Shown here piece after piece: positions 55,914 through 64,000 of a stretch of DNA of 64,000 nucleotides; the first letter of the stretch is position 1, and each line of letters opens with the position of its first letter. The stretch is from Glebionis coronaria (taxonomy: Eukaryota > Streptophyta > Magnoliopsida > Asterales > Asteraceae). The stretch spans positions 524,918,618-524,982,617 of the forward strand of contig CM046882.1 in assembly GCA_025667525.1 (NCBI GenBank). Direction: 5' to 3'. A program made the position numbers and the translations under genes. The notes beneath the pieces were generated by a model. The model saw only the letters and a list, made by a program, of their open reading frames with translations, had not been told where the DNA came from and ran no database searches.

Positions 55914-57822
55914 CAAAGACTTCCTCTTCTTCCGATATACCTTATCCCTCAAGGTTGAGGAAAGAGAAGCTCAAAAGCAAGGATGATATTCAAGTTTCGA
56001 ACTTTCTCAAAATGTTTAAACAATTGAATTTCAACATCTCCTTCGCTGAGGCTCTCGCTCACATGCCTAAGTACGCGAAAATGTTCAAAGATCTTCTTGG
56101 CGACAAGGAGAAGCTTCTTGATATTGCTAAAACCCAACTTAATGAGAATTGCTCTGCAGTCCTCTTAAGGAAATTGCCAACTAAACTTGGTGATCCGGGT
56201 CGCTTCTAATCCCTTGCAACTTCCCGGGAGTAGAGAATTGCATGGCCCTAGCCGATCTAGGTGCCAGTATTAACTTAATGCCTTTAAGTGTTTGGAAGCA
56301 ATTATCTCTTCCTGAGCTAGTCGCCACCAAAATGACTTTGGAATTAGCTAACCGTACGGTTGCTTATCCAGTTGGGATAGCCGAAGACGTCTTTGTAGGA
56401 GTCGACAAATTCACTTTTCCTGCCGATTTCGTCGTGGTCGACTACGATATGGACCCTCGTGTGCCATTAATCGTTGGACGTCCATTCTTAAGGACCGGTC
56501 GCACTCTCATCGATGTTGAAGCGGGTGAGCTTATCATGAGAGTGGGTGACGATAAAGTCGTTTTCAACATGGGAAAGCTTTCTAAACAGCCTTATTCATA
56601 CGAGAGTGTTAATTGTATCGACGTTCTTGATGAGGCTTGTGAAGAACACTTCAAAATGCTTGTAAAAGTATTCCTACCTCTCTTCCCAATGTTGAGACCG
56701 TTTCCTCTATTGATTCATCACTATCTCTATTTGGAGAAAGTGATTTCCTTTGGAAAGACTTTGAAGCCACCATGGGAGATGCGAACTTAGAAAATGACGA
56801 TTCTCCCACAGATTGGGATGAAGACATTCGTCTCGTTGAGAAACATCTCAAAGAGGACCATATTTCTCCACCATCTCCCAAGGCTATTGCTATCGATGAA
56901 CCGACTTTGAATCCACCTCCCATCGAAAATCCTCCGGATTTAGAACTTAAGGAGTTGCCGCCCCATCTCGAGTACGTGTTCCTTGAAGAAAAGAAGAAGT
57001 CGCCCGTCATCATCGCAAAGGTTTTGAAAGAAGAAGAGAAATCTCGCCTCATCGCCGTGCTTAAAGATCATAAGAAGGCAATTGCTTGGAAAATTTTCGA
57101 TATCCGCGGAATTGATCCAAACTTTTGTACTCACAAGATTCTCATGGAAGATGACTTTAAACCCGCAATCCAGAGCCAAAGAAGGGTTAATCCTCGTATT
57201 CATGTCGTCATCAAACAAGAGGTTATCAAACTTCTTGATGCCGGCTTGATTTACCCTATTTCGGATTCGCCATGGGTAAGTCCCGTCCATTGTGTGCCCA
57301 AGAAGGGCAGAATAACCGTTGTTCCCAATGAACACAACGAGTTGATTCCCACTCGTCTCGTTACTGGGTGGAGAGTTTGTATCGACTATCGCAAGCTCAA
57401 TGATGCCACGAGAAAATATCATTTCCCTCTTCCTTTCATGGATCAAATGCTCGAGCGTCTAGCGGGTAATGACTATTACTGCTTCTTAGACGGTTTCTCC
57501 AGGTATTTTCAAATTCCCATCGATCCCAAAGACCAAGAAAAGACCACATTCACTTGTCCCTACGGAACATTTGCTTACAAACGCATGCCTTTCGGTTTAT
57601 GCAATGCTCCTGGGACGTTCCAAAGGTGTATGATGGCTATCTTCCATGACATGGTTGAAGAAACTATGAAAGTCTTCATGGATGATTTCTCGGTTTATGG
57701 CGATTCTTTCTCTGCTTACCTTGCCAATCTAGAACGTATGCTTAAGCGGTGTGAAGACACTCGCCTTGTTCTTAATTGGGAAATGCCATTTCATGGTAAA
57801 AGAGGGCATCGTGCTAGGACAC
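55914..57822 (+). pseudogene. Athila/Tat gypsy fragment: gag C terminus, protease, partial RT
   Basis: Plus-strand relative of the element at 2462-13917. It begins abruptly at the copia LTR edge within gag (IPYPSRLRKEKLKSKDD...), runs through SFAEALAHMPKYAKMFKDLL, a frame break near 56209, protease ADLGASINLMPL at 56245, another break near 56780, then RT ([28 protein letters not shown] near 57690). RT stops at 57822 inside the segment that reads [12 protein letters not shown] in the other copy, where a new LTR begins. The gag N terminus and LTR are missing on the left; RNase H and integrase are expected beyond the right edge of the window. Confidence 0.92.
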
Positions 57823-60800
57823 TGTAGCACCCGAGAATTTTTCATTCTTTAAATAATAGTAAATTATATTAGTTATTATCCAAATTCATTTTTTAGCATT
57901 ACCAAACTTGTTGGTTTTGAAAACGGGACATATTTTGTAAAATCTGAAAAATCGCATAGTCTGCTTATCGACACAGTAAAAATTAAACCTTTATATTTAA
58001 ATGTCACGAGATATTTATACCTCTTACCCTCAAGTTGGTCGTATGTCATTTTTTGTGCTAAATTAATTTTGGTTGCAGACTGTGCCCTGTTAATGCCTAT
58101 ATGAACACTACAAGTGTTCGATACCGATCTCGTGCGCTCATGAGCAATATCCATGTCGCCAAACGTTACCACGTGAGCACCGAGCTACCGTGTACATAAC
58201 ACCGCCATATATGCATTGATAAAAATTCCCTTAAAAATTTCCATGATCCCACTACATACTACAACACATAAATAAAATAAAATGCCAACATAGGATCCAT
58301 CTTTCCTTCCCCCACCTAGACTCTATACGCACAAATTTCAAATTTAAACATCACCACATGGGCATCCTAAAATCACTATGCAGTACGTACTATCCTAGAA
58401 TTCTATTAGGCGATCGTTTTGGTCCCACCTTCACACCAAAACGCATCCTTTATCCCCTATATCCACCTCTCTCTTTCTCACATCCCTCTCACATATACAT
58501 TGTAACAGGAAACACATTCCACTCTTGTTTAACAAAGAAAACCTCCATATTCGTTTACAAATACAGTAACAAACTTTTACTACATAAAAATGCCTAACTG
58601 TATTTCTTAAACCGTGTACACCAACAACCAAAACACCTCCCTTTCACCAACACAAATGTTTGGGAATCGTCTCTTGGGTAAATGCTGATCGAGAGTTCGA
58701 AGTAGGTACGGAGTAGCTAGACGCAAGCGTTCTAGTTCGAGTGGGTATTAGTTCGTGTTCGTGAACGTGGGTTTCACGAGTTTCCTTATTCAAGATTTGA
58801 AGCTGATGTTTGTGAAGCGAGTACAAGTCGACGAGGGTGCTCTCTAGCTCGAAGGGTTCTAGCTTAAAGAGTTGGGTTGTCGCGGTTTACGTGGGTCATT
58901 GGCTGGTTATAGTTGCAAGCTTCGTCACCATACACTTGAGCTAGCCAAGGTTACACCGCATACCTTTAATCTTCATTTTCTTTTCTCTTTGCTGCCTTTC
59001 ATGTCGTATACGCATATGTCATCGCATATTATGTCTTTCGAAAACCAAGCTCTTGAAAATATGGTTTATAAAGCTTTCAAACAATGTCGTTGTAAACGTT
59101 CTTTTTAACTCACGGGTTATGTCATTTGTGTTGGTCGAGCTTAATGTGTACGTGTCGAAATGGAGTTTTTATGTCGTGACTAAGTCTAGCATATGAGAGA
59201 CGAGAGTTTACTGTCGTTGTGAGCATGATTACGAGACGAGAGTGGGATTGCGAGTGCTGTTGTGAGCTTGTCGTGAGAGTTTGTTGAAAGTCATACGAGA
59301 GTAATATGGCTGTGAGGTTTTATTGAGAGTTTTGTGAGAGGTTGACGTGAGCATTGTGAGTCGAGAATTGTGAGGGTTTATTCATGAGAGTCGAAAATGG
59401 TGAGATAACTGTTGAGTGTTAAATGAAAAGTTTGCGAGGGTCGAAAATGGCGAGTGATATCGAGAGAGAGATGAGGTAAACAGAGAATGGAAATTATATT
59501 GTATATAGATAACGAGAGAGAGTAGACTTGGATAAAGTGCTTTCTAAATGTCAGACTATTTTTGGTATCACTGTGCACCGACAGTTCCAAACATTTTTCC
59601 AAGAATATCATGAGGGTTCAAACTACAGTACTTTTTTTGTCAAGTTGATTGGGACTATATTAATTTATTTGTCAAAAGTTTTAAATTTGTAACTTGTTGT
59701 GTTCGAATATTAATTTGGAAAAGTTTTGTGTCATGTTATTATAAACAACGAGCGAGGTTTTGGTTTAAAAGTGATTGGTCGATATTGATTTACTGTGAGT
59801 GAATTATTGTTTTAAAATGGGTAAATTAAAATTTTACTTCGAAAAGTTGTCGGGTTCTTTTTTTAGAAAATTGAGAGATATTTTAACTAGAGTTAAAATG
59901 TTATAAATAAATGTGACGCTGTAATGCTGTCAAATTTTATCGAGTCGAGACGACATCTGCTTTGCTTAGAAGTTTGGTCGAGTTTTACACTGACAAATAT
60001 TTTGAGCGTGTATTTATAATTAAATCCGTGGTAAGGGTTGACATATGCGTATGACATTAATTTGTTTCTTGCATTATAGATTGTAACTCGATCTAGTATC
60101 GTTTTAGGTTGCATCGTGCGTGATCTGAATCTGTGACTATTATTTTCTCGCTGTGAAATCTTTGCTATACAGAGGTGAGTTCATACCCCCTCTTTCCCTT
60201 TTCGAATCGCTTTATAAATGTTTTAAATCTCTTTTGGGGGAGATGCATGCTTGTTGATGTCAAATACGGGTTTATACATTTTGATGATTGATTGTGATAC
60301 ATACGTGGTTATACTTTGCATGTATTGTTTATGCTACATATTGTGAATATGTGAGTGAGTCATATCTTATATTGATATGTCTTAAATGCTTAATGTATTT
60401 AAGGTGTGATAACGCTCGTAACATCTTTTGTTGACGTAAAACTATCGTTTTTCTTGAATTACTTCGTTGGGGTTATGCGTATGAAGATAATGCTTATTGC
60501 TTGCTTATGAATGCAATACATGTTTCTCGATTTGTTCTCTGAAGTTATCTTTGTGATGATAACGCTATGTTGCTTGCTTATGGACGCAAAATGTGTTTTG
60601 TCTTGAATCACTTCGCGGAAGTTTTGTCATGATCTTATTGCTATCGTAACTGGGTACCGAATATGCTTGCCATTATTTAATGGATTCATATGCTGCTAAA
60701 CTTTATATGCTTGCCATTATTTAATGGATTCATATGTTCCTAAACTTTATATGCTTGCCATTATTTAATGGATTCATATGTTGCTAAACTTTATATGCTT

Positions 60801-61452
60801 GCCATTATTTAATGGATTCATATGTTTCTAAACTTTATATGCTTGCCATTATTTAATGGATTCATATGCTTCTAAACTTTATATGCTTGCCCCTCCTATA
60901 ATGGGATTCATATGCTTTAAAACATTTTGTTTGCGGTCCAATTAATCTTGAATGTGAATCTTGGCTATGATCTTGTATTGATCTTGACTGTGAATCTTGC
61001 TATGATCTTGTATGATCTTGATATGCTTATTTTATGTGATCTTGACATGAATCTTGCATGTGATGTTGTTATGAATCTTGAATATGAACTGAATCATTTT
61101 TGTTGGCTGCAATGCTTTTGCTAAACGTTGATTTATGACTGAACTTTGTAGTAAGTGTTGCTTTTGTTGCGAAACTCTGGATTTCTAAACGCTTTTACGA
61201 TACTACCTTTGGTAGTGGGCTTTGAAAACTTTTGAAGTGTCATAAACTTTTTAATAAAACTTATGAACTCACCAACTTTATGTTGACCGTTTTAAGCATG
61301 TATTCTTAGGTACTTGATTGTATGATTATTTGGAGTCTGCGTTGTGATACTTGGCATAAAAGTCGTTCTCTCGGATCAAGACTCGGATAATCATGACGTA
61401 ACAGGCCCCAAAACTAGTGTGCTTCCGCTGGGCCTATTTTGGGGGTGTTACA
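57823..61452 (+). repeat. 5' LTR of the LARD-like element (3630 bp)
   Basis: Starts TGTAGCACCCGAGAATT and ends GGGGGTGTTACA. The first 1.46 kb matches 62542-64000 with about 30 differences by eye (near 2%). It includes GAGAG/GTGAG-rich text at 59160-59520, a 44 bp tandem array at 60661-60923 and TGATCTTG-rich text at 60945-61095. Short ORFs in it are duplicated in the second LTR and have no domain. Confidence 0.85.
60661..60923 (+). repeat. 44 bp tandem repeat, five good units and one degenerate
   Basis: Units start at 60661, 60705, 60749, 60793, 60837 and 60881. Each holds ATATGCTTGCCATTATTTAA then TGGATTCATATG and a variable TG(C/T)TNCTAAACTTT end. CCATTATTTAATGG inside each unit is a 6 bp inverted repeat around TT. 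Confidence 0.92.
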
Positions 61453-61455
61453 GAT

Positions 61456-61468
61456 TGGTATCAGAGCC
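61456..61468 (+). promoter_or_regulatory. Primer-binding site of the LARD-like element
   Basis: TGGTATCAGAGCC three bases after the LTR end; initiator tRNA-Met type. Confidence 0.9.
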
Positions 61469-62541
61469 TTGGTTATAGAGACCTAGGTGTTATTGTATAG
61501 GCCTAGACTATAACCGATGCTCTAGTGTGTTTTATTATGTTATCATACTCTTTCCGCTGCTATATGAACGTGTGCTTTACATATTACGATTACCTTATCC
61601 GCTGCTATATGAATATCTCGCTTGCGTATTTGTCATTTCTTTATCCGCTACTATGTGATTACTTGTTTTATCGGTTTATGATTGCTTTATATACTGATTG
61701 TTCCTTTTATCTATTTGGTAATTTTTATAATATATCATTATATTATATATGATCTCCTTGTTTGATACGTATTCTTGCGCACGTTATCGCGCGTCAATAT
61801 TTATTTTCTTTCGCCTATAATTTTGGACGTCTACTTACTAGACACGACTTATTGGCGACTCATACGTTTTGCTTTTGGTAAATTAATCTAATATCGTTTC
61901 AGAAGATTTTCACTATCTTCATTGTGAATTTTGTTGGGGATGCTTGAATAAAATGATTTATAAGGTTTTTATTGAAATGGACTGGGACGCCTCTACATTT
62001 GAATAAAGAGGTTATAAATCGCTTAACCATGAGGTTAGATATTTTTATTTACATGGATTAGGACGCTTTTCGATGTAAATAACGATTTATAAACAAGTGA
62101 GCTTAAGTGCATTCGACATGTCTCTATATTTTTATTCCAATTATGGAATATGTTTTATTGACTCACGGTTCGGCGTATGACTTGATCATTATTTTGTCCT
62201 TTATTGTTACCATTATTGCGTTTTGGCGAATGATTTCTCAAACTTCATTTGACTCGTGTATTGTTGCACATATTCTTCCGAATGAAAATCGACCGACGTG
62301 AGCTTAACCAACTAACCGTACTTAAACCTATATTGACTTTTCAGAGTTGACGACTGTTAGATTCTTTACTTCTAATTGTCCTTTAATTGTTTTATGAACC
62401 ATTGTCGCTTTATCAGATTGACCTGTCAAACCTTCCAAACATATACAGCTTTACCTATTCCTTTTCGATATTTTTAACACATCTCAACTTAGTAACAACG
62501 ATCGAGTTTTGAGGACAAAACTCAAAATGGCACGTGGATGA
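61469..62541 (+). other. Non-coding interior of the LARD-like element
   Basis: About 1.07 kb, no domain-bearing ORF. A CGCTGCTATATGAA(C/T)-containing segment is partly repeated at 61555-61660. The last 40 bases hold the GAGGACAAAACTC-type sequence seen at the end of Tekay-like interiors; there is no strong polypurine tract. Confidence 0.65.
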
Positions 62542-64000
62542 TGTAAAACCCAAGAATTTTTCGTTCTTTAAATAGTAGTAAATTATATTAGTTATTATCC
62601 AAATTCATTTTTTAGCATTACCAAACTTGTTGGTTTTGAAAACGGGACATATTTTGTAAAATCTGAAAAATCGCATAGTCTGCTTATCGACACAGTAAAA
62701 ATTAAACCTTTATATTTAAATGTCACGATATATTTATACCTCTTACCCTCAAGTTGGTCGTATGTCATTTTTTGTGCTAAATTAATTTTAGTTGCAGACT
62801 GTGCCCTGTTAATGTCTATATGAACACTACAAGTGTTCGATACCGATCTCGTGCGCTCATGAGCAATATCCATGTCGCCAAAGGTTACCACGTGAGCACC
62901 GAGCTACCGTGTGCATAACACCGCCATATATGCATTGATAAAAATTCCCTTAAAAATTTCCATGATCCCACTACATACTACAACACATAAATAAGATAAA
63001 ATGCCAACATAGGATCCATCTTTCCTTCCCCACCTAGACTCTATACCCACAAATTTCAAATTTAAACATCACCACATGGGCATCCTAAAATCACTATGCA
63101 GTACGTACTATCCTAGAATTCTATTAGGCGATCGTTTTGGTCCCCCCTTCACACCAAAACGCACCCTTTATCCCCTATATCCACCTCTCTCTTTCTCACA
63201 TCCCTCTCACACATACATTGTAACAGGAAACACATTCCACTCTTGTTTAACAAAGAAAACCTCCATATTCGTTTACAAATACAGTAACAAACTTTTACTA
63301 CATAAAAATGCCTAACTGTATTTCTTAAACCGTGTACACCAACAACCAAAACACCTCCCTTTCACCAACACAAACGTTTGGGAATCATCTCTTGGGTAAA
63401 TGCTGATCGAGAGTTCGAAGTAGGTACGGAGTAGCTAGACGTAAGCGTTCTAGTTCGAGTGGGTATTAGTTCGTGTTCGTGAACGTGGGTTTCGCGAGTT
63501 TCCTTATTCGAGATTTGAAGCTGCTGTTTGTGAAGCGGGTACAAGTCGATGAGGGTGCTCTCTAGCTCGAAGGGTTCTAGCTTAAAGAGTTGGGTTGTCG
63601 CGGTTTACGTGGGTCATTGGCTGGTTATAGTTGCAAGCTTCGTCACCATACACTTGAGCTAGCCAAGGTTACACCGCATAACCTTTAATCTTCATTTTCT
63701 TTTCTCTCTGCTGCCTTTCATGTCGTATACGCATATGTCATCGCATATTATGTCTTTCGAAAACCAAGCTCTTGAAAATATGGTTTATAAAGCTTTCAAA
63801 CAATGTCGTTGTAAACGTTCTTTTTAACTCACGGGTTATGTCATTTGTGTTGGTCGAGCTTAATGGGTACGTGTCGAAATGGAGTTTTTATGTCATGACT
63901 AAGTCTAGCATATGAGAGACGAGAGTTTACTGTCATTGTGAGCATGATTAAGAGACGAGAGTGGGATTGCGAGTGCTGTTGTGAGCTTGTCGTGATAGTT
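62542..64000 (+). repeat. 3' LTR of the LARD-like element, truncated by the window end
   Basis: Starts TGTAAAACCCAAGAATT, colinear with 57823-59281, continuing past 64000. Confidence 0.88.

Larger units (their letters stand above)
57823..64000 (+). mobile_element. LARD-like LTR element with 3.6 kb LTRs and no coding interior (extends past window)
   Basis: 5' LTR 57823-61452, primer site 61456-61468, interior only to 62541, then the 3' LTR begins at 62542 and leaves the window. If the second LTR is full length the element ends near 66171, about 8.35 kb in all. The interior has no gag or pol. The 3' end of the interior (GAGGACAAAACTCAAAATGG before TGTA) resembles the post-pol end of Tekay/Del chromovirus elements, so it is probably a deleted or non-autonomous derivative of that group. 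Confidence 0.82.

Noticed and set aside
58358..58631. Short frames in the LARD LTR, repeated at 63076-63349
   Set aside because: Repetition is due to the LTR pair; no recognisable domain and no codon constraint visible.
60661..60923. CRISPR-like array
   Set aside because: Tandem 44 bp repeats without unique spacers, in a plant LTR; a minisatellite.

Overview
This is plant nuclear DNA from a eudicot, most likely the daisy family (Asteraceae). The evidence is one intron-containing plant gene embedded in nested LTR retrotransposons whose gag, pol and extra-ORF sequences look like families I know best from Asteraceae genomes. The family assignment rests on recognition, not on a search. No rRNA, tRNA or CRISPR was seen.

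Layout. (1) 1-2456: decayed minus-strand Ty1/copia gag-pol. (2) 2462-13917: complete but decayed minus-strand Athila/Tat-type Ty3/gypsy element with 1.8 kb LTRs, TSD GAGAA and LTR ends TA..TA instead of TG..CA. (3) 14630-26879: complete plus-strand copia element with 330 bp LTRs and TSD TTCAT; its gag-pol is frameshifted. (4) 28438-33613: minus-strand dienelactone-hydrolase-family gene in 8 exons encoding 253 residues, with a signal-peptide-like N terminus and Cys/Asp/His catalytic residues. Its sixth exon is split at 29205-31014 by a 1.8 kb gag-only LTR element whose LTRs look identical, so the insertion is very recent. (5) 34822-35600: inverted-repeat element carrying a hAT-type MITE with a perfect 8 bp TSD. 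(6) 36660-37250: relic of a PIF/Harbinger-associated ORF1-like protein. (7) 38844-55913: 17 kb minus-strand SIRE-like copia element holding two gag-pol blocks between one LTR pair. The blocks are joined by an in-frame fusion of the downstream ORF (ORF2) to the gag C terminus, and ORF2 appears to contain a spliceosomal intron filled with 105 bp tandem repeats. (8) 55914-57822: truncated Athila/Tat fragment, plus strand. (9) 57823-64000+: gutted LARD-like element with 3.6 kb LTRs, cutting the RT of element 8 and running off the window.

How the parts relate. The order of events can be read from nesting and target-site duplications. Only the hydrolase is a host gene, and this copy should be null unless the element is spliced out or absent from the other allele. 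The only intact retroelement ORF is the gag-only protein at 29644-30780, which has no enzymes of its own and must depend on an autonomous partner.

The observations most worth checking are the exon-disrupting gag-only element, the double gag-pol copia with its fusion junction and intron, the TA..TA LTR ends, and the hairpins placed beside the LTR TATA boxes.
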